Origin: Saccharopolyspora elongata
GTDB lineage: Bacteria > Actinomycetota > Actinomycetes > Mycobacteriales > Pseudonocardiaceae
Direction: 5' to 3'
NCBI RefSeq assembly: GCF_004348985.1
Contig: NZ_SMKW01000005.1
Span: 124,001 to 188,000 of the forward strand
Length of the DNA stretch: 64,000 nt
Positions 18,056-29,205 of the stretch are shown here, piece by piece. Numbering within the stretch: the stretch's first letter is position 1; the number at the start of each line of letters is the position of its first letter. The notes beneath the pieces were generated by a model. It had not been told where the DNA came from and searched no databases. It saw only the letters and a program-made list of their open reading frames with translations. The position numbers and the translations under genes are program-made.

Positions 18056-18295
18056 GTGGCCCGAGTCGTTGTCGACGTCATGCCGAAGCAGGAAATCCTC
18101 GATCCGCAGGGACAGGCGGTGGCGAACGCGCTGCCCCGTCTCGGTTTCGGCGGCATCACCGAAGTCCGCCAGGGGAAGCGGTTCGAGCTGGAGGTCGCCG
18201 ACGATGTCGACGACGACACGCTCGCCAAGATCGCCGAGACGTTGCTGGCCAACCCGGTGATCGAGGACTGGACCGTCCGCCGGGTGGAAGCATGA
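18056..18295 (+). CDS. purS: Phosphoribosylformylglycinamidine synthase subunit PurS
   Basis: Small bridging subunit (79 residues) of the three-part FGAM synthetase. [21 protein letters not shown] and [17 protein letters not shown] with ANPVIEDW are typical. GTG 18056 is preferred because GGGAG precedes it and the length then matches the family; the open frame back to 17966 lacks homologous content. The stop overlaps the purQ ATG. PurS couples PurQ ammonia to PurL. The operon promoter must lie in 17793-18055, where no operator is evident. Confidence 0.94.
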   Translation: MARVVVDVMPKQEILDPQGQAVANALPRLGFGGITEVRQGKRFELEVADDVDDDTLAKIAETLLANPVIEDWTVRRVEA

Positions 18296-18965
18296 GCGCG
18301 AAGATCGGCGTCATCACCTTCCCCGGCACCCTCGATGACGTGGACGCGGCCCGCGCGGCGCGCCGTGCCGGTGCCGAACCGGTCGCCCTCTGGCACGCCG
18401 ACCACGACCTCAAGGGCGTGGACGCGGTGGTCGTCCCCGGCGGCTTCTCCTACGGCGACTACCTGCGCTGCGGCGCGATCGCCAAGTTCGCCCCGGTCAT
18501 GACCGAGGTCGTCGAGGCCGCCCGCAAGGGCATGCCGGTGCTCGGCGTGTGCAACGGCTTCCAGATCCTGTGCGAGTCCGGGCTGCTGCCCGGAGTGCTG
18601 ACCCGCAACGCGGGCCTGCACTACGTCTGCCGCGACCAGTGGTTGAAGGTGGAGAACAACAGCAGCGCCTGGACCACCCGCTACGACGCGGGCGTCGAGC
18701 TGCTGATCCCGATCAAGCACGGCGAGGGCAACTACGTGGCCGACGAGGCCGTCCTCGACGAGCTCGAAGGCGAAGGCCGGGTGCTGTTCCGCTACGCGGG
18801 CGAGAACCCGAACGGTTCGCGGCGCGACATCGCGGGCATCACCGACGCGCGCGGCCGGGTCGCGGGCATGATGCCGCACCCGGAGCACGCGATCGACCCG
18901 CTGACCGGCCCCACCGATGACGGCCTCGGCATGTTCCTGTCCGTTCTGGATGCACTGGTGGCAGC

Positions 18966-18969
<4 letters not shown>
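18292..18969 (+). CDS. purQ: Phosphoribosylformylglycinamidine synthase, glutaminase subunit
   Basis: Class I glutamine amidotransferase of 225 residues that supplies ammonia to PurL. The nucleophile is in GVCNGFQIL (about residue 86), the His/Glu pair in MMPHPEHA, and the oxyanion region in [20 protein letters not shown] 18292 overlaps the purS stop and the gene's TGA overlaps the purL GTG, so purS, purQ and purL are translationally coupled. Length is normal. Confidence 0.96.
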
Positions 18970-21254
<2,285 letters not shown>

Positions 21255-21266
21255 TCCAGAGCTGAA

Positions 21267-21313
21267 GCGAACGGCCCGTTCACCTCGTCTACCGAGGCGA
21301 ACGGGCCGTTCGC
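21267..21313. terminator. Strong bidirectional terminator after purL
   Basis: GCGAACGGCCCGTTCACCTCG (20-bp arm) pairs with its complement ending at 21313 around TCTAC, almost without mismatch. It separates purL from the convergent DUF397 gene. Confidence 0.85.
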
Positions 21314-21320
21314 GCATCCA

Positions 21321-21569
21321 CTAGCGGTCGAAGGCACCGTCTTTGACGGCGCCGATGAACCGGTGCCAGCTCGGCACCGGCACGGCTAAGTGCCCACCGT
21401 CGCGATCCTTCGTGTCCCGTACCCCAACGGCGTCGACCCCGAGGCCGATCTCGACGCAGTTGTTGTTCGGCCAGCTGTAGCTGGACTTTCGCCAGCCGAC
21501 CTCGACACAGCTGGACTGCGTACCGCTGTAGCTGGACTTACGCCAGTGCATGAATTCTTCAGTCATCAC
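21321..21569 (-). CDS. DUF397 protein with duplicated WRKSSYS motif
   Basis: Protein of 82 residues. DUF397 normally has one WRKSSYSxxxxxCVEV unit near the N-terminus; here two occur back to back (HWRKSSYSGTQSSCVEV then GWRKSSYSWPNNNCVEI), followed by the usual VAVRDTKD-like and PVPSWHRFIGAVKDG blocks. Such proteins are the small partners of XRE/DUF5753 regulators in actinomycetes, studied in the WhiJ/BldB context. It overlaps the regulator gene by ATGA. Confidence 0.9.
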   Translation of the reverse strand: MMTEEFMHWRKSSYSGTQSSCVEVGWRKSSYSWPNNNCVEIGLGVDAVGVRDTKDRDGGHLAVPVPSWHRFIGAVKDGAFDR

Positions 21570-22402
21570 GCCTCCAAACCATCAAGGTAGGAGCGGATCA
21601 ACGCCGCAGACTGATCCGCTCCCAGCGCATCCGCTTGGAGCGTAGCCGTGAGGTCGCGAAAATCGATCGTGTCTTCCGGTTTGTCTAGGAACTGTCCCGA
21701 GCGGCGATGCTCCAGATGAACGATCGGGTCGGCCTTCGCGAACTCCAACAAGATGTGCGACCCGTCTTGTCCAATGTGGGCACCCAGCTCAAACGGCAGG
21801 ACTTGAACCGTGACGGTGTCGAGCTCGGCGGTCTTCAGGATGTGCCTGAGCTGGTCTGCCATGACTTCCTTGCCGCCGACCGGCCGTCGGAGCACGGCTT
21901 CGTCAATGAGGGCAACGAATTTGACTGGCGAAGCCCGTGTCAGCACTTCCCGCCGCCCCATCCTGATCGCGACGAGCATCTCGATTCGCTCGGGCGAAAC
22001 CCCGCCTCCACGAAACACGGCCCGTGCGTAATCCGCGGTCTGCAAGAGGCCTGGCACCCTGATCAAAGAAAGGTCGCTGATACGCGTGGCTTCGCGTTCG
22101 AACTCCAGCAACGCGGAGAGCTGACGCGGGATCCCGGTAGGGCCGACCTCGGTCCAGTTCGGTTGGTCCGCTTCCTTGGCGGCCTCGACCAGCTCGTCTC
22201 GGCGTGTGCCCGTGACTTTATAGATGGCGAGCATGGCGCCGAGGTCCTCGGCGCTCGGCACCTTTTCACCGCACTCGATCCGGCTGATCGTTGAACGCGA
22301 GAAGTTGAGGCGCTCTTCTAGTCCGCGCACGGTGAGGCCAGCTTGCTTGCGGAGGTCTCGAAGTTCCGCGCCGAGTACGCGAGCTTTCGCGGTGTTCGCC
22401 AT
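21566..22402 (-). CDS. XRE-type regulator with DUF5753 domain
   Basis: Protein of 278 residues with a Cro/C1 helix-turn-helix (about 10-65: ELRDLRKQAGLTVRGLEERL then SRSTISRIECGEKVPS) and a C-terminal DUF5753 domain (FEREATRISDLSLIRVPGLLQTADYARAVF, VTVQVLPFELGAH, FLDKPEDTIDF). This family pairs with DUF397 proteins and is linked to development and secondary metabolism; partner gene overlaps downstream. A second family member is cut by the right window edge. Confidence 0.93.
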   Translation of the reverse strand: MANTAKARVLGAELRDLRKQAGLTVRGLEERLNFSRSTISRIECGEKVPSAEDLGAMLAIYKVTGTRRDELVEAAKEADQPNWTEVGPTGIPRQLSALLEFEREATRISDLSLIRVPGLLQTADYARAVFRGGGVSPERIEMLVAIRMGRREVLTRASPVKFVALIDEAVLRRPVGGKEVMADQLRHILKTAELDTVTVQVLPFELGAHIGQDGSHILLEFAKADPIVHLEHRRSGQFLDKPEDTIDFRDLTATLQADALGADQSAALIRSYLDGLEA

Positions 22403-22516
22403 GTCTTCACCCTATGTCGTGCAGTGATCACTCGATGTGGTCAACCCAGCTTGTCCCTGGGACTATTTCTAGACCTGGTGACATAGCTTTGTCTCAGAAC
22501 AAACTAGGAGGCGGGG

Positions 22517-22750
22517 ATGTTCGAAAGTGCTGGTGTGGACTGGTTTTGGCGGCCGGTGGGGGTTGGGCGGCATGCGTTCGGCGTGGCCGCGAAGCGGGCG
22601 GAGCCGTATGCGGCGGTGACCTCCTTCTGCGGCGTGGAGGTCGAAGCGTGGCAGGTGCAGCGGCTGCCTCGGGAGCTGGAGTGGATCAACGAGGACACCT
22701 GCATGGACTGCTGGCGGCGCGTCAGCGGCCGGTGGGCCCCGGGTTCGTGA
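22517..22750 (+). CDS. Small protein with Cys-X-X-Cys end, unknown function
   Basis: Protein of 77 residues beginning MFESAGVDWFWRPVGVGRHAF. A Cys in SFCGVEVEAWQVQRL and the pair DTCMDCW could form a metal site with His21. AGGAGG lies seven to eight bases before ATG 22517, a strong start. The stop codon TGA lies inside the first arm of a palindromic repeat. It is divergent from the XRE gene and followed by another small gene, a setting often seen beside XRE/DUF397 pairs. Function unknown. Confidence 0.75.
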   Translation: MFESAGVDWFWRPVGVGRHAFGVAAKRAEPYAAVTSFCGVEVEAWQVQRLPRELEWINEDTCMDCWRRVSGRWAPGS

Positions 22751-22788
22751 GTGTTTTGGAGCGCTATGGCGATCCAAAGTGCGCACGA
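22745..22788. repeat. Palindromic repeat, GCGCTATGGC-loop family
   Basis: Arms CGTGAGTGTTTTGGA and TCCAAAGTGCGCACG flank GCGCTATGGCGA. The loop and right arm are identical to part of the repeat at 8774-8819. The left arm contains the stop codon of the 77-residue protein. Confidence 0.75.
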
Positions 22789-22832
22789 GACCTGAGCAGC
22801 GGAAACGTCAACTTCAACGGTAGGGAGTAACC

Positions 22833-23051
22833 ATGTTCTGGCTTCAGGTGAGCACTCTGGTTCTGGTGAACGTGCTGATCGCGAGCATGTTGCTGGTCCG
22901 CGCTCCGCGCGCGCAGCACGCCGGCGCGGGCGATGGCGCGTTGAACGTGTGGCAGCTGATCGAAGAGGTCGAGGCCGAGCGACAACGGGAAGCGGAGTCC
23001 ACCGGGCGGCACTTCCTGGACGCCGAAACCCTTGCGCGCCTGCGCATCTGA
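22833..23051 (+). CDS. Small single-pass membrane protein
   Basis: Protein of 72 residues: an N-terminal membrane helix (about 3-23, WLQVSTLVLVNVLIASMLLV), a short linker and a charged helix (VWQLIEEVEAERQREAE) ending HFLDAETLARLRI. AGGGAG precedes ATG 22833 by about six bases. No family recognised. Probably in the same transcript as the 77-residue gene, separated by a hairpin repeat. Confidence 0.7.
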   Translation: MFWLQVSTLVLVNVLIASMLLVRAPRAQHAGAGDGALNVWQLIEEVEAERQREAESTGRHFLDAETLARLRI

Positions 23052-23097
23052 CCCCGAGACCAGGTCCGGCGAACCCCCTCCCCTCGCCGGGCCGCAT

Positions 23098-23138
23098 GGT
23101 GGCCGGGCGCCCCGCCCCCGACCCGGCGCCCGGCCACC
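23098..23138. terminator. Terminator between convergent genes
   Basis: GGTGGCCGGGCGCC (23098-23111) pairs perfectly with GGCGCCCGGCCACC (23125-23138). It lies between the small membrane protein gene and the convergent pentapeptide-repeat gene. Confidence 0.8.
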
Positions 23139-23148
23139 CCTTCTCGCG

Positions 23149-24234
23149 CTACGCGCGCACGGCCTTCCAGCCGTCGGGGAGGACGACCTCGCGGTCCGGG
23201 CTGGTCGTGATGTCGGTGTGCTGGGCCTCGTCGTGGAACGTCGTGCCGCTCAGATCGGCGTCGTGCTCGAAGCGGACCGAGCGGAAGTCGGCCGGGCCGT
23301 GGAATTCGGCGCGTTCCATCGCCACCGAGTCGGCGAACCGGCTGTCGGCGAACCTCGTCCGGCCGTGGAAGCGGGTCCGCCGGAAGCTCGACCGGCCGTT
23401 GAACTCGACCCCGGGGAACCAGGCGCGCTGGTGGAAGACCGCGTCGTCGCAGCGGAACCGCCCGTACAACCGCCCGGCGCCGACCGCCGTGCCGGTGAAC
23501 CACACATCCCCGTGGTACTCGCACCGGCTGAAGTTGTTGTCGCTGAACAACATCCCGTACCGCAGGATCAACGTGCCGACCTTCCGGTCGCTCAGGTCGA
23601 AGTACTCCAGCGAGGCGTTGGTGAGGTCGAGGTCGTAGGCCGGAGCGGCCTCGTCACCGGCGGCCGGGAGCAGGTCGGCGATGAGCCGCTGCGCGGTCAG
23701 CCGCACCTGCAGCTTCCGCTCGGCCCCGTCCTTCGCGTCCCGGGACCACTGCACCGGCCCGTCGTCGTCGGTGTTCAAGGGGGTTCCGGCGGACGCCGGG
23801 GCGTCATCGGTGTGGCGGTGGTGCCAGAACGGTCGCCGCAGATAGGAGCAGAGCACGTCGAGCACGGTCTGGGTGTAGTCGGGATTGCTCCGCGCGAGCC
23901 CGGCGAGGGCGTGCAGCGCGCCGACCCGAACTTGGTCGGCGTCGTGCCCGAGGAGTTCCACGGCGCGGGCGAAGCGCTCGTCGGCGACCCGGTCGCGGTC
24001 GAGGTCGGCCCGGCGGTTCTCGAGCTTGTGCCGCTCTTCCTCGACGCGCCGCCGCCGGTCGTTGAGCCAGAGCGCGTACAGCGCGACGACGGAACCGGCC
24101 GCGAGCCCGCCGGTCCGCAGCGCGTCGGCGCCGGTTGTCCTGGGATCGAAGGCCAGCAAACCGATGCTGACGCCGACCAACACCACGACAGCAACGGCGA
24201 TCGTCGCGACTAATCCGATCTTGCGCTCACCCAC
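23149..24234 (-). CDS. Pentapeptide-repeat membrane protein, downstream paralogue
   Basis: Protein of 361 residues. The N-terminus (GERKIGLVATIAVAVVVLVG, then GLAAGSVVALYALWLND) predicts two membrane helices, followed by a basic/acidic helix (RRRRVEEERHKLENRRADLD), a HEAT-like segment (VGALHALAGLARSNPDYTQ, VLDVLCSYLRRPF) and, from about residue 200, pentapeptide-like repeats with F or L every five residues (FSRCEYHGDVWFTG, FRRTRFHGRTRFADSRFADS). GTG 24234 is preferred because its position matches the paralogue; ATG 24258 is an alternative. It overlaps the upstream paralogue's 3' end by 8 nt. Function unknown. Confidence 0.82.
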   Translation of the reverse strand: MGERKIGLVATIAVAVVVLVGVSIGLLAFDPRTTGADALRTGGLAAGSVVALYALWLNDRRRRVEEERHKLENRRADLDRDRVADERFARAVELLGHDADQVRVGALHALAGLARSNPDYTQTVLDVLCSYLRRPFWHHRHTDDAPASAGTPLNTDDDGPVQWSRDAKDGAERKLQVRLTAQRLIADLLPAAGDEAAPAYDLDLTNASLEYFDLSDRKVGTLILRYGMLFSDNNFSRCEYHGDVWFTGTAVGAGRLYGRFRCDDAVFHQRAWFPGVEFNGRSSFRRTRFHGRTRFADSRFADSVAMERAEFHGPADFRSVRFEHDADLSGTTFHDEAQHTDITTSPDREVVLPDGWKAVRA

Positions 24235-25390
24235 GTGAGGGATTCTGCCTGACCTCATGGACCCAGAGGTGAGCGCGATTCGTATCCGTCTGGGGTACGA
24301 GCAACCAGTCATCCGGCACTTGCGCGTGAACCGAGGTGTCGACCTCGGTGTGGTACAGCGAGACGCTGGGCAACGGCTCGCGCATGCGGAGGTCGACGCC
24401 GCCGTCGAAGTGCGTGCGCCGGAGGTCGAGCGTGGTGTGGAAGGACGCGCGCTCGAAAGAAACATGCGCGGAGCAGCGGACTTCCTGCATTTCCACCGTG
24501 CCGTGGAACTCGGCGCGGTCGAAACCGACCGGCTCGTGCGCGACGATCCCGCGCAGTTCCAGCTTATGCCGGAACCTGGTCTCCTCCGCCCTGATCCGCC
24601 CCACGAAGACGCCGTCGCGGAGGTGCACCGGGCCGTGGAAGACGGCGCGGCTGAGGTTCGTCGTGTACCGGAACCGGCACCGGTAGGCGGCGATGCGGCC
24701 CACGACCCGGTCGGACAGGTTGAACCGCTCCAGCCAAGCCCTGGTCAGGTCGAGCTCGTAGATCTTCGGATCCGGGTCGGCGGTGCTGGGCAACAGGTCC
24801 TGGATCAGGCGCTGCGCCGTCTGCCGGACGTACCGCTCGCCCTCCAGCTCGGGGCCGGCCTCCGGCCATTCGCCAGGATCCGCCGGCAATTCCGAGGCCG
24901 GTGTCCACTTCGGATGCTCGAACGGTCGCCGCAGGTAGGAGCAGAGCACGTCGAGCACGGTCTGGGTGTAGCCGGGGTTGCTGCGGGCGAGCCCGGCGAG
25001 GGCGTGCATGGCGCCGACCCGCACCTGGTCGGCGTCGTTGCCGAGCAGCTCGACCGACCGCGCGAAGCGCTCATCGGCGGCGCGGTCCCGATCCTGGTCG
25101 GTCCGCCGGTCCTCCAGGGCCTGCCGCTGCTGTTCGAGCGCGTAACGCTGCCGATCCAGCTCCTGCCGCTGGCTGTCGAGCTCCTGCCGCTTCTCCTCGA
25201 CGCGTCGGCGCCGGTCGTTGAGCCACAGGGCGTAGAGCGCGACCACCGATCCGGCCGCCAACCCGCCGGTTCGCAGGGCATCGGCGCCGGTGGTCCGCGG
25301 GTCGAAGATCAGCAATGCGACGCTGGCGCCGGCGAACACCACGACGGCGACGGCGATGGTCGCGACCAACCCGATCTTGCGCTCACCCAT
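24227..25390 (-). CDS. Pentapeptide-repeat membrane protein, upstream paralogue
   Basis: Protein of 387 residues, same architecture as the gene that follows: two N-terminal membrane helices almost identical in sequence, a cytosolic helix, a HEAT-like segment (VGAMHALAGLARSNPGYTQ) and C-terminal pentapeptide-like repeats (FRYTTNLSRAVFHGPVHL, FDRAEFHGTVEM). The helix is longer, with internal repeats (RQELDSQRQELDRQRYALEQ), making a charged coiled coil. ATG 25390 is chosen; a TTG lies 33 nt upstream. Pentapeptide proteins include DNA-mimic gyrase protectors, but these are membrane-anchored and no such role is implied. Confidence 0.82.
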   Translation of the reverse strand: MGERKIGLVATIAVAVVVFAGASVALLIFDPRTTGADALRTGGLAAGSVVALYALWLNDRRRRVEEKRQELDSQRQELDRQRYALEQQRQALEDRRTDQDRDRAADERFARSVELLGNDADQVRVGAMHALAGLARSNPGYTQTVLDVLCSYLRRPFEHPKWTPASELPADPGEWPEAGPELEGERYVRQTAQRLIQDLLPSTADPDPKIYELDLTRAWLERFNLSDRVVGRIAAYRCRFRYTTNLSRAVFHGPVHLRDGVFVGRIRAEETRFRHKLELRGIVAHEPVGFDRAEFHGTVEMQEVRCSAHVSFERASFHTTLDLRRTHFDGGVDLRMREPLPSVSLYHTEVDTSVHAQVPDDWLLVPQTDTNRAHLWVHEVRQNPSRG

Positions 25391-25467
25391 GCGAGGGATT
25401 CTGCCCTGCGCGGAGCGCAACACTCGGAGATTGCGCGGAATCAGTGCCTCGCCTGGGTTTCAGAAGC

Positions 25468-25528
25468 GGCGGTTTCGCGCGAAACCGCCACCGGCACGCG
25501 TGACGAACGACGGTTTCGCGCGAAACCG
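25468..25528. repeat. Two TTTCGCGCGAAA palindromes
   Basis: CGGTTTCGCGCGAAACCG occurs at 25470-25487 inside a perfect 22-bp palindrome (25468-25489) and again at 25511-25528. They lie between the GH25 gene 3' end and the start of the pentapeptide operon on the same strand, so may terminate the former. Confidence 0.7.
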
Positions 25529-25589
25529 CCACCCGTCCCGAACCGCACGACGCGGTGCCGGGCTCGCCGGCACCGCGCGGGTGATGGCG

Positions 25590-26456
25590 TCAGCCGTTGG
25601 CCAGCGCTTGGAGGCGGTCGTAAGCGCCGTTGAACGTGTTCTTGTCCAGTGGCGACGACGTGTACTGCCAGATCGTCCAGATGCCCCACTTGTAGGGGAG
25701 CTGGCCGACGGTGCTCGCGTAGCGGGCGACCCACAGCGGGTTCGTCGAGCTGAAGTCGCCGTCCACGCACTGGTTCCACCAGCTCGTGCTGGTGTAGATG
25801 ACCGGCCAGCGCCCGGTGCGGGCGTGGTAGGTGTCGCTGAAGTCCTTGATCCAGGCCGTCATCCCGCTCTTGGTCTTGCCGTAGCAGGTGGAGCCGTACG
25901 GGTTGTACTCCATGTCCAGCGCGCCCGGCAGCGTCTTGCCGTCCTTGGACCAGCCGCCGCCGTTGTCCACGAAGTAGTTGGCCTGCGCGGCGCCGCTGGA
26001 GCGGTCCGGCAGCGCGAAGTGGTACGCGCCGCGGATCATGCCCACGTTGTAGGAACCGTTGTACTGCTGGGCGAAGTACGGGTTCTTGTAGCCGGTGCCC
26101 TCGGTCGCCTTCACGTAGGCGAACCGCATGCCCTGGCCCCACCAGGAGTTCCAGTCCACGTTGCCCTGGTGGCCGCTGACGTCCATGCCGGCAACCGTGG
26201 CCAGCGGATCGACGACGGGGGTGAGCAGCGGATCATCGCCGCCGCCCTCGTGCTTGCGGATCTGCGAGCCCATCGGGGTGTCGGTCTCGGTTCCGCTCGG
26301 TGGTTCGCCGGTCACCTGCGTGCTCATCGCGCTTTCCCTTCCCGGAAGGGGTGTGCTGGCTTGCGCGGGCGAGCACAGGAGAAGAACGCCTGCGCAGGCA
26401 ACCGATATTAGGGAGACCAGTGGTAATCGGCGACCACGTCCACTCGGAAGGTTCAT
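25590..26456 (-). CDS. Secreted GH25 lysozyme (muramidase)
   Basis: Glycoside hydrolase family 25 protein of 288 residues that would cleave peptidoglycan between MurNAc and GlcNAc. A signal peptide spans about 1-33 (LPLVSLISVACAGVLLLC, cleavage after AQA), then a low-complexity linker. The catalytic domain starts at GMDVSGHQGNVDW (about 90) with the key acidic residues in DVSGHQ, YVKATEGTGY and LPGALDMEYN. Trp/Tyr-rich WTIWQYTS closes the barrel. No separate wall-binding domain. Start ATG 26456. Confidence 0.93.
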   Translation of the reverse strand: MNLPSGRGRRLPLVSLISVACAGVLLLCSPAQASTPLPGRESAMSTQVTGEPPSGTETDTPMGSQIRKHEGGGDDPLLTPVVDPLATVAGMDVSGHQGNVDWNSWWGQGMRFAYVKATEGTGYKNPYFAQQYNGSYNVGMIRGAYHFALPDRSSGAAQANYFVDNGGGWSKDGKTLPGALDMEYNPYGSTCYGKTKSGMTAWIKDFSDTYHARTGRWPVIYTSTSWWNQCVDGDFSSTNPLWVARYASTVGQLPYKWGIWTIWQYTSSPLDKNTFNGAYDRLQALANG

Positions 26457-26874
26457 CGATACCTCTCGGGGGTGTAGTTGCGGTGCGTCGTCGGGGGACC
26501 ACGCGTCCTGCCCCGAAAGTGTGGCGAATGGTTTTCCAAAGATGTAGATCTTGTGTTAGTTTTTAACCAGAATGGCTCAATCCGGACACCGCGAGTGAAC
26601 CGAGCGGTCTCCGGGGCTGAGTTCCGGGCCGCGCACAACCTCTCGGCGGGGCTGTGCGTCGAAAACATCAGATGTATCACGGCAGCCGCGCTTCGGTGAT
26701 CGACTGGTTGCGGACGGTAGTCGTCCGTCGGGTGAGGCCCCCTGTATGGCCTGCTCGAATGAGGTGAGCGCCTACCCCGGGTGCCGTACCTGATGTTCGA
26801 CCGCCGGACCGGTCCGGTCGTATGCTCCGAACGAACGGCCCAGGCGAGTAGGACGAGTGGAGGGCGCCCCAGGC
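26457..26874. other. 418-bp divergent promoter region
   Basis: This stretch separates the divergent GH25 and GGDEF-EAL genes. Its GC content is lower around 26530-26580. A TATGCT at 26821 preceded by the palindrome CGGACCGGTCCG may be the GGDEF promoter. No gene, and no riboswitch that I can support, was found; open frames here lack coding character. Confidence 0.5.
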
Positions 26875-29041
26875 ATGACTGGCTGGACAGCGCCGGTGCC
26901 CAGCGCTCACGAGGTGGTCGCCGAGGTGAACCGAGCCGATCGACGACGCTTTGCCGCCGTTTGGGCGCAGGCCATGATGGGCACCAGTTACGTACCGATG
27001 ACCAGCGCGGAGGTCGAAGGCCGCTTGTACGGCTACACCGACCGGCTGGTCGACGTGCTGCTCGGCGAGCCTTTCGACCCGTCCCCCCGCGCGGTCGGTC
27101 GGCGTCGACCTGGTCGCCGTGCACTTCACCAGCGCGGAGTCGTTAGGCCGCACGATCGACCTCATCGGCGACGAGATCCTCGACGTCCTTCACCTGGACG
27201 ACGGCCCGGTCTGGCGCGAACGCGTCGCCGCTCTGCAGGGCGCGCTGTGCGCCGGCTTCGTGCAGGCCGCGCGCAAGCGGACGCTGGACGAGCAGGAGGC
27301 CATCCGGCAGGCCGTGCTGGACGCGCGCGATGCCGTCGAACAGGCGCTGCGCACCAGCGAAGCCAGGTTCCGCGCGATCTTCGCCGAGGCCGCGATCGGC
27401 ATCGGGATCGGCGACATGAACGGCCGGATCCTCGAGGTGAACGACTCGCTCGTGCGGATCATGGGCCGGCCCGGCGAGGAACTCCGCCGGATGTTGGTGC
27501 AGGACATGATGCACCCGGACGATCCCGACAGCACCTGGCGGCTGTACGAGGAACTGGTCCGCGGCGAACGCGACCAGTTCCGGGTGGAGAAGCGGTTCGT
27601 CCGCCCCGACGGCGGCACCGTGTGGACCGAGCTGATCGTCTCCCTGGTCCGCGGCGAGGACGGCCTCCCGCTGTACCAGGTCGCGCTGATCGAGGACGTC
27701 ACCGATCGGCGGATGCTGCAGGAACGCCTGCGTCACCAGGCGATGCACGATCCGCTGACCGGGCTGCCCAACCGGGCGTTGTTCCTGGAGCGGCTCACCA
27801 CGATCCTCGAGCAGCACGAACCCGACGAACGGGTGGCGCTGTGCTACATGGACCTCGACGGGTTCAAGGTCATCAACGACAGCCTCGGCCACCACGTCGG
27901 CGACGACCTGCTGCGGGCGGTCGCCGACCGGCTCGCCACCGCGGTGCACGGCGATGACCGGCTCGTCGCGCGGATGGGCGGCGACGAGTTCGTGATCGTG
28001 ATCCAGAACTCGTTCGGCACCGACCAGGCCGTCGAGGTCGCCGACACCGTGCTCGACGCGCTGGTCCGGCCGATCCGCATCGGCGGCCACGAGCTGTCCG
28101 TGTCGGCCAGCATCGGCATCGTCGAGCGGCCGGTGGCCGGGCAGACCGCGGCCGAGCTGATGCGCGACGCCGACGTGACGCTGTACTGGGCGAAGTCCGA
28201 GGGCAAGGGCCGGTGGGCGCTGTTCGACCCGGACCGCAACGCCACCGAGGTCGCGCAGTTCCACCTGTCGGCGAAGATGCCCGCCGCGCTGGAGCGCGAC
28301 GAGTTCTACGTGGACTACCAGCCGCTGATCGGGCTGCGGGACTTCAACGTCGTCGGCGTCGAAGCGTTGGTCCGCTGGGCGCACCCGGAGCTGGGACGGC
28401 TGGGGCCGGACCGGTTCATCGGGCTGGCCGAGGAGACCGGGCTGATCGTGCCGCTCGGGCGCTGGGTGCTGCGGCAGGCCTGCCGGCAGGCGAAGCAGTG
28501 GCAGGACGAATTCGGGGCGGCGGCGCCGTTCGTCAGCGTCAACCTGGCGGTCCGGCAGTCGCGGGACCCGAACCTGGTGTCCGACGTGGCGGAGATCCTG
28601 GCCGAGACCGGGCTGGCACCGTCGCGGCTGCAGCTGGAGCTCACCGAGAGCGCGATCATGGGCACCGCCGACGAGCCGCTGGACGCGCTGCGCGCGCTGT
28701 CCCGGATGGGCGTGCGGATCGCCATCGACGACTTCGGCACCGGGTACTCGAACCTGGCCTACCTGCGGCACCTCCCGGTGCACGAGTTGAAGATCGCGGG
28801 CTCGTTCATGGAGGGCCTGCGGGACGCGGAGCGGGCCGACCCGGTCGACGCGCGGATCGTCGGAACGCTGGTGGACCTGGCGCACGCGCTCGGGCTGACG
28901 GTCACGGCCGAAGGTGTGGAAACCCAGGCCCAAGCCCGCCGGATGGCGGACATCGGCTGCGAAACGGGCCAGGGCTACCTCTTCGCCCGACCGGGATCCC
29001 CAGCGGAGATAACGACGTTCATCACCGACCACCTCGACTGA
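26875..29041 (+). CDS. PAS-GGDEF-EAL cyclic-di-GMP enzyme with a 1-nt frameshift
   Basis: Protein of about 721 residues: an N-terminal sensor region (PSAHEVVAEVNRADRRRFAAVW), a PAS domain (ARFRAIFAEAAIGIGIGDM, with the following VTDRRMLQERL linker), GGDEF (DPLTGLPNRALF ... ARMGGDEFVIVI) and EAL (VGVEALVRWAHP, QLELTESAIM, IAIDDFGTGYSNLAYLRHLP, TAEGVET). The EAL motif reads EALVRW and GGDEF is intact, so both activities are possible. The frame breaks near 27083-27088, a run of six C; five would restore GVDLVAVHFTSAE. ATG 26875 has GGAGGG upstream. Related in layout to CdgA/RmdA-type proteins. Confidence 0.88.
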
Positions 29042-29075
29042 CACCCCACCCGAGTCCCGCCACCCCGGGTTCTGC

Positions 29076-29191
29076 CGCAACTTCAATGGAAATCGGACCT
29101 TCGATTTCCATTGAAATTGCGGGAAGTCGTCCACAAGCACCGGCGTGTCGTGGTCGACACGCCGATGATCCGCAGTTTCAATTGAAACTGC
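29076..29191. repeat. Composite palindromic repeat, copy B
   Basis: Module order matches copy A: CGCAACTTCAATGGAAATC with mirror arm (29076-29121), CGGCGTGTCG / CGACACGCCG (29141-29164), GCAGTTTCAATTGAAACTGC (29172-29191). It fills the gap between the convergent GGDEF-EAL and GH15 genes, beginning 35 nt after the former. Confidence 0.85.
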
Positions 29192-29205
29192 ACGAGGTAC
29201 GGGGC

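Noticed and set aside
26457..26874. Possible cyclic-di-AMP (ydaO-type) riboswitch upstream of the GH25 lysozyme
   Set aside because: Cell-wall hydrolases in actinobacteria often have one, so I looked for its conserved core on the minus strand, but could not find the expected blocks in order.
26875..29041. Phase variation of the GGDEF-EAL gene by its C6 tract
   Set aside because: Six C is short for slippage, and three other genes in the window carry similar indels, so a sequencing error explains more.
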